NCBI RefSeq assembly: GCF_002162375.1
Contig: NZ_CP021425.1
Coordinates: 4,915,001-4,979,000, forward strand
Length of the DNA: 64,000 nucleotides
Direction of reading: 5' to 3'
From: Oleiphilus messinensis
GTDB taxonomy: Bacteria > Pseudomonadota > Gammaproteobacteria > Pseudomonadales > Oleiphilaceae
Shown here: piece by piece, positions 54,706 through 63,832 of the stretch
Layout: the number at the start of each line of letters is the position of its first letter
Numbering within the stretch: the stretch's first letter is position 1
Translations under genes and position numbers: made by a program
Notes under the pieces: model-generated
Seen by the model: only the letters and a program-made list of their open reading frames with translations
What the model was told of the DNA's origin: nothing
The model's database searches: none

Positions 54706-55437
54706 TTAACTCTCCTCGACAGGCCCGCCAAGCCGGGTATGAATTTCTGTACGTGCAGATGGTGTAACAATGCCGATCAACATTCCTTGACCATCACCAC
54801 TCAGCCCCAGATTAGCTTGATTCACCGGCATCCTGCGGCAAGCGATTTCCATGGCGCGCCCTTCTTGCGTCAAACAATGTAATGTTTGATTCGCGGATGC
54901 CAGAAGAGGATGCGGCAAACCAATTGATGGCAAAATAGCTGCACTTTTCTCCCCGGGTAGCTGACTTACCCGATAGGGACCAGCAACCAAAAGGTCAATC
55001 AATTCGAGCAAATCTCTTGCCCCTGATCCCAGCTGCTGAATTGCCGTGAAGGTATAGCCGGAAAAACAGAGTATATTCCAATGCGGCTTGCGCTGTTTGA
55101 CCTGCCCAAGCCACTCGGCCAGAACAGAAGCCTGTTGAAAGGGCTCCCCTCCGGTTAACGTCAATCCCGTCAAGTCATCCGGTAATCGATCCAGTCGCGC
55201 TAACAGGCGCTCAGTGCTGATCGGCTTACCACTGGTTTCCGGTTGCAGTTCAGGCGTAATACAGCCGGGACAGCCGATACTGCAACCTGAAACCCACATC
55301 GCCAAACGTCGCCCCGGTCCCAGAGCCGTGACCGGATAAGCCCAGCGACTCAGGCGCAAAACTGTGCCAAGCGGTTTGTTTTCTCGGGATGACGAATGCA
55401 AATCAACAATCTCCTTGATTGCTCTTTTCTTAATCAT
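54706..55437 (-). CDS. Radical SAM protein, NrdG-like activase type
   Basis: 243 residues from ATG 55437, which overlaps the AAA+ stop by 4 bp. CSIGCPGC gives the CxxxCxxC of the 4Fe-4S cluster; LTLTGGEPFQQ the SAM-binding motif; overall like anaerobic ribonucleotide reductase activases (4Fe-4S single cluster domain). No glycyl-radical enzyme is nearby, which is odd for this family and suggests another substrate, perhaps a partner in this operon. Confidence 0.82.
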   Translation of the reverse strand: MIKKRAIKEIVDLHSSSRENKPLGTVLRLSRWAYPVTALGPGRRLAMWVSGCSIGCPGCITPELQPETSGKPISTERLLARLDRLPDDLTGLTLTGGEPFQQASVLAEWLGQVKQRKPHWNILCFSGYTFTAIQQLGSGARDLLELIDLLVAGPYRVSQLPGEKSAAILPSIGLPHPLLASANQTLHCLTQEGRAMEIACRRMPVNQANLGLSGDGQGMLIGIVTPSARTEIHTRLGGPVEES

Positions 55438-57455
55438 TCTTTTGCAATATCGACGCCTTGATCGGACTTCGACTCCTGCTCCGAGAACTGCCATTGGAGT
55501 CGATACCTTGGGCTGACACTTTCTCCAGCATCCTGCAAGGATTTCAGAATTAATGGAGTCAACCCCGGTGACACCGCTGTTTCGCGAGGCAACTGCTGAG
55601 AGCGGTCAATCGACCTGACACCCGCCTCTCCCACCCCCTGATCAAAGAGCAAAGAGGACAATGGGTTAACCAGCGCCGCATCAACAATATTCCGGATACC
55701 TCGACCACCGTGGGCCAGATTTTCCCGGGAGAGCTTTATTAGCGTTTCCCGACAGGCATCCTCGATTTTCAATTCGAGTTGATACTGTTCTGCCAAAGAT
55801 CGCTGCAACAATTCCAATAACCGATCCACAATTAACTCATCTACAGGCGGACGAATGTAATCAAAAATGACAAAATTCTCACCGAAACGATTGAGAATTT
55901 CCGGTCGCCCCAGCACCAGATTGAAGTGATCCCGGATCGCATCGAGAATAATGTCCGACATTTCAGCATGAGACATTTGGGGTGAAATCAATGACTGCCG
56001 CGCCCCTCCCGGTTCGCCTCCACGGGTGCTCACCGTACCGAGATTACTGGTAAAAATAATGATCGACTCTGAAAAATATACCGTTTCACCACGTCCGTCG
56101 GTTAATCGACCATCGTCGAGAATCTGCAAAAATTTATCAAATATACTCGAGTCCGCCTTCTCGATCTCATCAAACAAAATGACTGAGAAAGGCTGTTCCT
56201 TCAATGCATTAGTGAGTTTCCCACCGGCCTCATAGCCGATATAGCCCGGAGGCGCCCCCAATAACTTCTGATCAGCATGACTCGAAGCATATTCACTCAT
56301 ATCAAAGCGGATTAGTCTCTCCTCCTGACCAAACAGGAGTTCTGCAAGTCCTTTTGCCATCTCGGTCTTACCCACCCCGGTTGGCCCGGCAAAAAACAGG
56401 ACTCCCCGAGGTCTTTGACTCTTTCGGGTCGCTCCGGCACTTAGCCCCAGTTTCGCCCTTTTGATGATTTCCAACAACCGCTCTACTGCAGCATCCTGCC
56501 CTTTAATACGAGTACGAATAATGCTCCCTGCTTGGTCCAGCCTTGCCTTGTCCAATTTGTCCCAATCACTTTCAACAATCCCATATTTAAATCGATCACA
56601 CAGGGTTCTGATTTTCTGAGCCGGTATTCTTTCCCGTAGCGATAATCCGATCAGGCTCAGCATTTCATAGTAACTAAATCCTTCGGTCAGCGCGGTGAAC
56701 AAGCCGACCAGATCTTTGGATGGACTCGCCAGGGGCGTATTGGACTCATCAACCGGACGGTAAAAATGAGTGTAATTGGCCAGGAAAAACCGTTTACGAT
56801 CCACCGAATCCGGTGCATCAATAACAATTGAACGGGACCGCGGGTTATTCAAATACAGGAACGCAGGCAAATCATTAGGCTGATCACAAATCAGTATGAT
56901 CAAATTGTTCCAACGCTCTCCCTCTCGTATCACTTCGGTTGCCTGCAACGATGCTTTTAACAATCGAGTGAAAACATTAACCTCGGATCGTCCCAATCGA
57001 TCAGGTGAAACTGCAAGCCGTGAAGCGAAATCAAATATAAAGGCACAGGGCGTCTCCCGGTTAAGCGCAGCTTGAGCGATATCCCGAATCGATGCATCCA
57101 GGTCATTACGGTTATCAGACGGCCCTGCTGGTCGGGTCAAAGCGGGCCGACTCCCTGAGGTCTGCCCTTCTTTCACCAAAGACTTGAACCGACTGGCCAT
57201 ATCATCTTGCGCAAAACTCAAACCGTCAACCGGATCAAATACAGACACGATCTCATAATTGAGCCCCATCAAATAACGCTGCAAAAATTGCCCGAGATTA
57301 CTTTCTGTCCAATAGGTGCGCTGACCATCTGCAGTTTTCACCGGATACGACACCAAGTCCAACACACGACCATGGAGAAATACCATACTCTTCAGGCGCA
57401 CAAAACGATCCAGCTCTCGAATCCAACGTGGTGTTGTGTCATTCACATCAATCAT
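55434..57455 (-). CDS. Clp-type AAA+ ATPase with degenerate first module
   Basis: 673 residues. The first about 300 residues look like an AAA module that has lost Walker A (FIFDFASRLA and NLIILICDQPNDLPAF in Walker B and sensor places). The second is ClpB/ClpA D2-like: GPTGVGKTEMAKGLAELLFG (356-363), GYIGYEAGGKLTNAL (pore loop), ILFDEIEKA (about 425), IIIFTSNLG, ILNRFGENF (arginine finger) and HGGRGIRN (sensor 2). Probably a hexameric unfoldase/remodeller. No peptidase-docking loop seen. Overlaps both neighbours by 4 bp. Confidence 0.85.
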   Translation of the reverse strand: MIDVNDTTPRWIRELDRFVRLKSMVFLHGRVLDLVSYPVKTADGQRTYWTESNLGQFLQRYLMGLNYEIVSVFDPVDGLSFAQDDMASRFKSLVKEGQTSGSRPALTRPAGPSDNRNDLDASIRDIAQAALNRETPCAFIFDFASRLAVSPDRLGRSEVNVFTRLLKASLQATEVIREGERWNNLIILICDQPNDLPAFLYLNNPRSRSIVIDAPDSVDRKRFFLANYTHFYRPVDESNTPLASPSKDLVGLFTALTEGFSYYEMLSLIGLSLRERIPAQKIRTLCDRFKYGIVESDWDKLDKARLDQAGSIIRTRIKGQDAAVERLLEIIKRAKLGLSAGATRKSQRPRGVLFFAGPTGVGKTEMAKGLAELLFGQEERLIRFDMSEYASSHADQKLLGAPPGYIGYEAGGKLTNALKEQPFSVILFDEIEKADSSIFDKFLQILDDGRLTDGRGETVYFSESIIIFTSNLGTVSTRGGEPGGARQSLISPQMSHAEMSDIILDAIRDHFNLVLGRPEILNRFGENFVIFDYIRPPVDELIVDRLLELLQRSLAEQYQLELKIEDACRETLIKLSRENLAHGGRGIRNIVDAALVNPLSSLLFDQGVGEAGVRSIDRSQQLPRETAVSPGLTPLILKSLQDAGESVSPRYRLQWQFSEQESKSDQGVDIAKE

Positions 57456-58698
57456 TTCAGCGCTCTCGGATCAGATTTCTGTTCAAGTTCATCGGCTGCC
57501 AATAATTCGTCCACGGATTCAACCACCACGACTGAAATATTTTCCTCAGGTACATCGCGCTCAAACTGCACAGCGTATTGAAAGCCATCTTTGATCATAT
57601 TTTTCAAAACCTGCTGCACATCTTTACACCAGCGATCTTCCTGTTGCCTCAAAAATGCAAGCTCATCCGCACTCAGCGCCAATTTGGAATAGACTGCCCG
57701 TTCATGGACAACCTGAGTGGCAATACGATGATCAGGATGTAACTGCACAATAACACGCTCACCACCGGGAATAGACCACACTGATTGCGTTGCTATTTCA
57801 TCCTGCAGGAGCTGGTAGCCCTGAGCTTCCATATGATGCTGCAGACGATTCAGGGTTGCGGTTTGAACAGCACGGGATTGCAGCAGATCATCAATTTGTG
57901 TCGCGATCTGATCAAACTGACGCTGAACAAGATCGAGCAACCCTACCGATACTTCACCTTGTTTAAGCGCCTGTAACAATTTCTGTTTTAGCGTATCCAG
58001 AGTTTTCCCGTAACCTTGTATAGACTCCGGAGCAAGCTGCTGTACCAGATACTCGTATTCGAGCACCTGTTCCAGGCAGCGCTCACACCGGCCTAATCGG
58101 CCCTCCAGTTGCTCCTGACGTTGCACCAATGCCCGCTCATGGGCTTCCAGAGTCGCTTGCAGGGTGTCTTTGAAGGTAACTAATGTCAGATCATCAATCA
58201 GCTCTCCCGAATTGATCCGACTGCAGTACTGTAGCCATTGTTTTCGAAGACGCTGAAATGGAAGATCTTTATCGTCAAACAATGCATCGGGTAGCGCTTC
58301 GATCCAGCTTTTCAAGATGGCAAAGTGCTCACTCCGGGCTTCGTCGGCACGCTGAATAAAACCTTCAGCTTGCGCTGTAATTGAGTCGGTCGGGCTGCAT
58401 TGACTTTCGCTTGCTTCACGGGATAGCAGCGCCAGATTTTGCAACTGTTCCTGCAACTGCACGCGCTCGCTCATAAGCACCTGCGAAATTTGCTGTTGCT
58501 GAGATTGATAAGTTTGCCATGCCTGAGTCGCCCGCTTCTCTTCAGCCTGAAGACGTTGGCTCTCCCGCCGCTTTTCATCTCGCCACGCCTCCACCATACG
58601 CAGCGCTGCCCCTGCCAGAACCACAGCCCCGGCCCCTGCCAACAGAGTCGCCCCCAAAGGGGTTCCCAGGGCTGGAACCAAAATAATCTCTCCACTCA
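57452..58698 (-). CDS. Membrane-anchored coiled-coil protein
   Basis: 415 residues from ATG 58698 (GGAAGG 10 bp upstream); ATG 58747 is an alternative. One hydrophobic segment near the N terminus (LGATLLAGAGAVVLAGAAL), then long glutamine/arginine-rich helices of coiled-coil type, a CERC pair about residue 210, and a small C-terminal domain (WSIPGGERVIVQLHPDHRI). First gene of the operon; the AAA+ start overlaps its stop. Possibly the membrane anchor or substrate of the AAA+ protein. No homologue is recognised by eye. Confidence 0.7.
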
Positions 58699-58866
58699 TT
58701 ACCGACGCGCCTTCCAATTCTGCTCCACTCTTAACAGCATAGTGCATTCTCCGGGATACGGGCGCAAAACACCCTAGACAAAGCGAAACCACTGGCTATC
58801 ATAGCAATGACACACGAGAGAATCCGCGCAATGGCGGGCATCAGGGCGGTAACAGGAGACAGATTA

Positions 58867-59166
58867 ATGGGATGGTTTTCAAAAAAGAAATGTGACGTTG
58901 ATGCGTTGATTGAACATATCGACACAACCCTGGCGAGTGAAATCTCCAACACCTTCGAGATCACAGATGGTCAATTACAGCTCACGCCTCATTCTCAGGG
59001 GCTCGATATCCTGTACTCGTTCACCAAAAAACCGAAAATTACCGTACGCAAAAAGATTTCCTATCAGATCAAGCAAAAAGATCTCGAAACCGGAAATGCC
59101 GATGCCCTTTATCAAGAAGCGCGTGAAGGGTTAATGAAGCTGGTGCAAATCCGCCTCGATGACTAG
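58867..59166 (+). CDS. Small hypothetical protein (DUF)
   Basis: 99 residues from ATG 58867 after AGGAGACAGATTA. MGWFSKKKCDVDALIEHIDTT, then a beta-rich middle (DGQLQLTPHSQGLDILYSFTKKPKITVRKK) and a C-terminal helix. Divergent from the coiled-coil gene with 168 bp between, and convergent with thymidine phosphorylase. May belong to the kinase/AAA+ system, but this is only proximity. Confidence 0.7.
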   Translation: MGWFSKKKCDVDALIEHIDTTLASEISNTFEITDGQLQLTPHSQGLDILYSFTKKPKITVRKKISYQIKQKDLETGNADALYQEAREGLMKLVQIRLDD

Positions 59167-59186
59167 AGCCTGTTCACCGAACCTGG

Positions 59187-60722
59187 TCATACTGCCTCTT
59201 CACCAATATGCACTCCATCAGGGTGACTCATTAAAAAGTCCAGAGCATACTCCAGTTCACCGGGCGCTTCGGCGTAGACGGTCAACAGGGGGTCTCCCAG
59301 CGTAACACAATCCCCCAAACGAACGTGCAGGTCCAAGCCTGCCGCTTTCGCATTGGGTGCCCCGGCCAATGATGCCAGACGGGCTAAAATGCGATTATTG
59401 ACGCTACTGACAATCCCCCCGCGGGTCGCTTTCACAGTACGACGATGGGCCGCCAGCTCCGGTTCCGAGAAGCGACCTTGTGCCAGGCATATCTCCTGAA
59501 ACTTTTGATACGCCCGACCACTGTCCAGCGTGTCTGTGGCTAACGTCAGCCACTCATTCCCGGCGCTCTGTCCAGTCCCGGTACGCTGTCCATTCCCGGC
59601 GCTCATTTCCAGCAACGCAGCAGCAATCGCGAGGGAACGTGAGCGCAAATCCTGTGGTGAATCGGTCTGACACTGCAAAACCTTGAGCACATCGCGCGCT
59701 TCCAAAGCCGGACCAATCCCCATGCCAACAGGTTGCGAACCATCTGAAATGATTGTTTTAACCTTCAACCCAAACGCTGCTCCGGTGCCAATCAACAATT
59801 CTGACAAGCGGGCCGCAAACTCAGGGCTCCTCACCTTCGCGGTTGGTCCGGTCGGGATATCGATCAATACGTGGGTAGACCCCGCCGCCACTTTTTTGGA
59901 GATTACGGAGGCCACCAATTGCCCCTCACTGTCGAGATCCAGCGCACGCTCAACGCGAATAATGACATCATCAGCCGGACTTAACGACACAGATCCGCCC
60001 CATGCCAGACAGCCACCAGTTTGCTTGACGACCTCGGCCATACGGTCATAACTCAGCTGAACATCGGTTAACACTTCCATGGTATCCGCAGTGCCCGCTG
60101 GAGAGGTTATCGCTCTTGAGGAAGTTTTAGGCATCACCAGCCCGTTCGCGGCAATAATGGCGGTCACAATAGGCGTGGTTCTGTTTCCCGGAAGGCCCCC
60201 CACACAATGTTTATCCAAAACCCGTTCCGAGTTCCATTTGAAGCGCTGACCGGCATCAATCATCGCCCCTGTGATCGCGACAGTCTCGTCCAAAGTCAGG
60301 CGATTACCGGAACAGGCAGCGACAAAAGCAGCCAGTTGAATATCCGAATAGTGTCCAGCATTGATATCTTCAATAACACTTTTTGCGGCAGCTGTTGTCA
60401 ACGGCTTACCGTAGAGTTTACCTCGCACCGCGCTCATGGAATCCACCGCAGGTGCATGTTTGAAGTATGCTTTTTCACCTTCTTCGGGCTTCAGCTTTCG
60501 CCATGCGGCTTCACTGAGTGCAGCCTGGTTGTGGGGTAGAAAATCCCCCTTCACAATATTCAGGGTTGCCACTGCCGAACGTTCACCCACTTGAATCCTG
60601 ACTCTTGAATGCGCCGTAAACCCTTCGGAGCGACAAACATGGCAATCCTGCCTCATGTACACCACCAGCTCTTGATGGGTGTCAATTCCCGGGCGAATCA
60701 AATGCAGGTAATTCTCTAACAT
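59187..60722 (-). CDS. Thymidine phosphorylase (long, archaeal-type form)
   Basis: 511 residues, longer than E. coli DeoA (440) because of an extra about 80-residue N-terminal domain. KHCVGGLPGNRTTPIV (phosphate loop), SSRAITSPAGTADTMEVLT and LSPADDVIIRVERALDLDSEGQLVASVISKK are the family core. This branch (related to AMP phosphorylase) occurs in marine proteobacteria; whether it prefers thymidine or another nucleoside is open. Stands alone; ATG at 60722. Confidence 0.85.
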   Translation of the reverse strand: MLENYLHLIRPGIDTHQELVVYMRQDCHVCRSEGFTAHSRVRIQVGERSAVATLNIVKGDFLPHNQAALSEAAWRKLKPEEGEKAYFKHAPAVDSMSAVRGKLYGKPLTTAAAKSVIEDINAGHYSDIQLAAFVAACSGNRLTLDETVAITGAMIDAGQRFKWNSERVLDKHCVGGLPGNRTTPIVTAIIAANGLVMPKTSSRAITSPAGTADTMEVLTDVQLSYDRMAEVVKQTGGCLAWGGSVSLSPADDVIIRVERALDLDSEGQLVASVISKKVAAGSTHVLIDIPTGPTAKVRSPEFAARLSELLIGTGAAFGLKVKTIISDGSQPVGMGIGPALEARDVLKVLQCQTDSPQDLRSRSLAIAAALLEMSAGNGQRTGTGQSAGNEWLTLATDTLDSGRAYQKFQEICLAQGRFSEPELAAHRRTVKATRGGIVSSVNNRILARLASLAGAPNAKAAGLDLHVRLGDCVTLGDPLLTVYAEAPGELEYALDFLMSHPDGVHIGEEAV

Positions 60723-60902
60723 TATGGTTTTCTCTCAGCGGATGTATCAATCCGCAATCTGTGATTCGGGTTTTACTGCAGTGTAGATGATCTATCTGAC
60801 CACAGGTCCTGACCTGCATCAAATTGATTTGGTTCGATTGGTCTAAACTAGCTGAGTTGACTCACACATTTCGCATACATCAGCCCCTCTGAGGATATTG
60901 AA

Positions 60903-61094
60903 ATGCTCAAGCTCACTTTTCTGGGCGCAACAGATACCGTGACCGGCTCTAAGTATCTGGTAGAGACAGAACATTCCACCATACTGGTTGACTGTGGAAT
61001 GTTCCAAGGCGTTAAAAACCTGAGAGAGCGGAACTGGAGGCCTCTGCCTCTTGCTGTTCATAAACTGGATGCGATTGTCGTTACCGTTTTCATA
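60903..61094 (+). pseudogene. MBL-fold/beta-CASP hydrolase, N-terminal piece
   Basis: MLKLTFLGATDTVTGSKYLVE then ILVDCGMFQGVKNLRERNW and KLDAIVVT, where the next residues should be the metal motif HxHxDH. IS607 DNA starts there. The C-terminal end of the same gene is at 63700-63801; about 350 codons in between are lost. RNase J/CPSF-like family, RNA hydrolases. Confidence 0.85.
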
Positions 61095-61134
61095 AACCTG
61101 ATTAAACCTACTCAAGGTTTAAACGAGCCTATCC

Positions 61135-62790
61135 CTACAGCGCAGGGTGCGCGGAAAGCAAGGTAGTGCTTTCCTGAATCAAGTCGGGACTCATGCCCGG
61201 TCTACCATCAAGGCGAGCCTCAACGGAGTAACTAACCCGATTCACACGACGAAAGTGACGCCAGCCACTCAGAAAATCTAATGATTTTTCGAGTGGTTGG
61301 TACCAACGCTGAAGTTTGTTGTAATACTGATAATCCCCGAGCGCCATCCTTACAGGCGGATGCTCGGTCTTAACGGTACCCTTTGCGTTAATACCAATGA
61401 GTTGTTTTGGCGGCTTTTCTTTAAAGCCATAATGCCGACGACCAATCACTAACGCGGCGGCATGGTGATCTGAGAAACCGTGTCGATCGCGATATTTCAT
61501 CCGCCCCAATAATGAGGTATAAGCAGGATTGACGCGATAAAGGCGTATGCCGCGTTTTATGCTTTGCGTTTCAAGCAAGTCCTTGATCTTGCCGTAAGCA
61601 AAGGCATTCAACATGCGGGCATACTGAGGATGATCCTGCTTTTGGTATTGCCGTTTCTTCTGCTGAAAATCCAGCTTTTCGATCACCACCGCTTTACCTT
61701 GCTGTGCGGCAAAGTCCATCAGGTCTCGTACGGCATCCCCAATAATAGCCGCTCGTTGAGCATCATTCTTATAGTGCAAAGGTAAGTCAAACGTTCGGTG
61801 TTGCAGTGGGTTACCGTTTCGATCCAGCTCGACGACCGCGAAGTGATCCGGGTTGACATCCACACCGATGACACCTTGGTCATCATCGATCCACTCTGCT
61901 TGCTCTGTTGGTCCTGCCACTTCCACGCTAACGAGTAACCGCCAACCTTTTTTGTCTCGCTTAAATCGAAAACTCAGGGGTTGCCCTTTGATTGATTTAT
62001 CGTGTTTTTTAACCTGATTCTGCCAAACGGCTTGGGCAATCGCCGCCTTACCATGCTTGAATTGCAGGTGATCAATGTTAATGGTCGTGCCAAACGTGGC
62101 GCGTAATTGATGGGGCACAAAGAGTTTTAGCTGGTAAGCATCTTCTTGCTCACTGGGCGATAGCTGGGCATTTTGACAGCCCCAGGATTCATCATGAGAA
62201 CCCACTAATAGAAATTCGCGGTGTCGTGCTTCGTGCCAGCGTTGTTTCCAGCCTTCAATGGCCGAACCCGTTTCTAACGCTTGACGCTCTTTCAGCAGCT
62301 TTCGACCACCAAAACAAATCGGTGTTTTGTTTTCCTGTTTTTCGGCCACCAAGGCGGCCTGCTTTTGCTGCCAACGACGCAGTTTAACTTCCTTCTGTCG
62401 TAACCTGTTGCGAAGTTGTTTCGCCTGTTGCGGGCAGCCTTTCTTTGCAACATGGTCACAGCGCTTCTTTAGCTTGTTGAGCGTTTTCTCCAGCTGTTTG
62501 ATTTTAACGTCCAGCGTCACCAGTCGGTTGTTTCGATTGGTTTGGTAAGACTGGATTAAGCCTTTAATGCTTTGCTGGACGCCTTGAAATACCCGGTAGC
62601 TGAAAGGCATCCCAATTTCATGCATAAACTGGGTACGATTCAATTGCTGGGCTTTAGGCTTTTGTAAGTTAGCAAACCAACGAAACTTCACTTGATTCCA
62701 CAGCTCGGCATATTGGCACAATGCCGCATCCTGCTCATGAATCAAATCAAGCCGGGTTTCAAAGGTGAGTGTTTTCGTTGGCGTATCCAC
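61135..62790 (-). CDS. tnpB: TnpB (RuvC-type, guide-RNA nuclease family)
   Basis: 551 residues from GTG 62790, which overlaps the tnpA TAG. The N-terminal half is helical and basic. RuvC motifs: IGVDVNPDHFAVVELD (first D), VVIEKLDFQQKKRQ (E) and HGFSDHHAAALVIGRR (last D). The usual CxxC ribbon between the last two is absent (NPAYTSLLGRMKYRDRHG instead). Longer than most TnpB (about 400). TnpB uses a guide RNA from the element's right end to cut DNA; here only about 40 bp follow the stop, so the RNA would overlap the 3' coding end. Confidence 0.88.
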   Translation of the reverse strand: MDTPTKTLTFETRLDLIHEQDAALCQYAELWNQVKFRWFANLQKPKAQQLNRTQFMHEIGMPFSYRVFQGVQQSIKGLIQSYQTNRNNRLVTLDVKIKQLEKTLNKLKKRCDHVAKKGCPQQAKQLRNRLRQKEVKLRRWQQKQAALVAEKQENKTPICFGGRKLLKERQALETGSAIEGWKQRWHEARHREFLLVGSHDESWGCQNAQLSPSEQEDAYQLKLFVPHQLRATFGTTINIDHLQFKHGKAAIAQAVWQNQVKKHDKSIKGQPLSFRFKRDKKGWRLLVSVEVAGPTEQAEWIDDDQGVIGVDVNPDHFAVVELDRNGNPLQHRTFDLPLHYKNDAQRAAIIGDAVRDLMDFAAQQGKAVVIEKLDFQQKKRQYQKQDHPQYARMLNAFAYGKIKDLLETQSIKRGIRLYRVNPAYTSLLGRMKYRDRHGFSDHHAAALVIGRRHYGFKEKPPKQLIGINAKGTVKTEHPPVRMALGDYQYYNKLQRWYQPLEKSLDFLSGWRHFRRVNRVSYSVEARLDGRPGMSPDLIQESTTLLSAHPAL

Positions 62791-63386
62791 TAGGCGATGG
62801 CTCGTTGATTTTTACGACTACGTGAACCATGCAATCGCGCACTGAAGACCGTCATTAACGCTAACACATCATGGCAAAGTTGCTGTTCAAAGTTTTCTTC
62901 AACTTCCTCAAGAATGACAACCTCCGTACCGTAAAACTGGCAAAGCGCAAATAACAATTCAGCCCCAAATCGGAGTAAGCGATCTTTATGAACGATAACC
63001 AGTCGTTTTACCTTACGCTGACAAATCAACTTAATTAATCGCTTTAATCCCCGTTTTTTATAGTTTAATCCTGAGCCAAGATCATCAATGGTTTCGACGG
63101 CTTCATAGCCAGCCTCTCTGGCATGTTTTTGCAAGCGAGCAATTTGCGTTTGCAAATCTTTTTTCTGATCATGAGAAGAGACGCGTGCATAACAGATCGT
63201 TCTGCGTTGCTTATCAGCAGTCGACTGACCGCAAAAGGCTAAAAGTTTATCAAGCGCGTAACGACGATGGCCACCCGGCGTACGGAAATCTGAGAAAAAT
63301 CGTGATTCTTTTTCCCAGCGACGAAGGGTGGAAACGGCCACACCCAGCAGAAAAGCGGCAGCGCCTATCGATAGAAATTCAGCCAT
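62790..63386 (-). CDS. tnpA: IS607 TnpA, serine recombinase
   Basis: 198 residues from ATG 63386 (GGAGGTGAT ahead). N-terminal MerR-like HTH (LGVAVSTLRRWEKESRFFSDFRTPGGHRRY), then the resolvase core ICYARVSSHDQKKDLQTQI with the catalytic serine, and VKRLVIVHKDRLLRFGAELL. IS607 integrases insert with little sequence demand. Confidence 0.92.
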   Translation of the reverse strand: MAEFLSIGAAAFLLGVAVSTLRRWEKESRFFSDFRTPGGHRRYALDKLLAFCGQSTADKQRRTICYARVSSHDQKKDLQTQIARLQKHAREAGYEAVETIDDLGSGLNYKKRGLKRLIKLICQRKVKRLVIVHKDRLLRFGAELLFALCQFYGTEVVILEEVEENFEQQLCHDVLALMTVFSARLHGSRSRKNQRAIA

Positions 63387-63479
63387 AATCATCACCTCCA
63401 TCCATGAGAAAAAAATACTGTACAAGCTACTGTATATGAGTAGGTTTAGTCAAGTATTTAGTTAACTGTTAAAGCCCAT

Positions 63480-63699
63480 GGCCAGGGCAACCTAGCAATA
63501 AATGATCAATTTGATTGAACGTTATTTGAACGTTTAAGTTGAAAAATACTCAGTCACAAGCCATTTTGAATGGAATCCAATAGATTATTCAATGCTCCTC
63601 GGAGAGCAACAAGCCCTTTTGCTTTGAGTCGTTCTTGTATGATCGTGAATTGATTGCAACACGATCAAATTGATCATTTATTGCTAGGTTGCCCTGGCC
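63480..63699. mobile_element. MITE with 36-bp perfect inverted ends
   Basis: Ends GGCCAGGGCAACCTAGCAAT... and complement, 220 bp overall. On the minus strand the interior reads QERLKAKGLVALRGALNN to a TGA (about 63556-63650), the likely transposase C terminus of a parent element. Inserted beside the surviving end of the MBL gene. Confidence 0.8.
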
Positions 63700-63801
63700 C
63701 ATGGCGAACCCAGAGCATCGGACAGCATGAGACGATACATTATCGAACAGTTAGGCTGGGATGCCTGCGTACCTCAGTATCGGGATGAATTCCTGCTTTA
63801 A
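63700..63801 (+). pseudogene. MBL-fold/beta-CASP hydrolase, C-terminal piece
   Basis: HGEPRASDSMRRYIIEQLGW then ACVPQYRDEFLL and TAA. HGEP is the beta-CASP motif C. Matches the family of the N-terminal piece at 60903-61094. Confidence 0.8.
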
Positions 63802-63832
63802 TGAAAGTTTCGGGTTCACAACCAGACTCCAG

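Larger units (their letters stand above)
61095..63460 (-). mobile_element. IS607-family element
   Basis: Serine recombinase tnpA plus tnpB, overlapping by one base. No proper terminal repeats, but TAAACCTACTC near 61105 and GAGTAGGTTTA near 63438 are mirror subterminal repeats. Lies inside the MBL gene, next to a MITE. Confidence 0.85.

Noticed and set aside
51680-58698. Type VI secretion regulatory module (PpkA-Fha-ClpV)
   Set aside because: No Tss/Hcp/VgrG genes nearby, the ATPase has a degenerate first module unlike ClpV, and a radical SAM gene is included.
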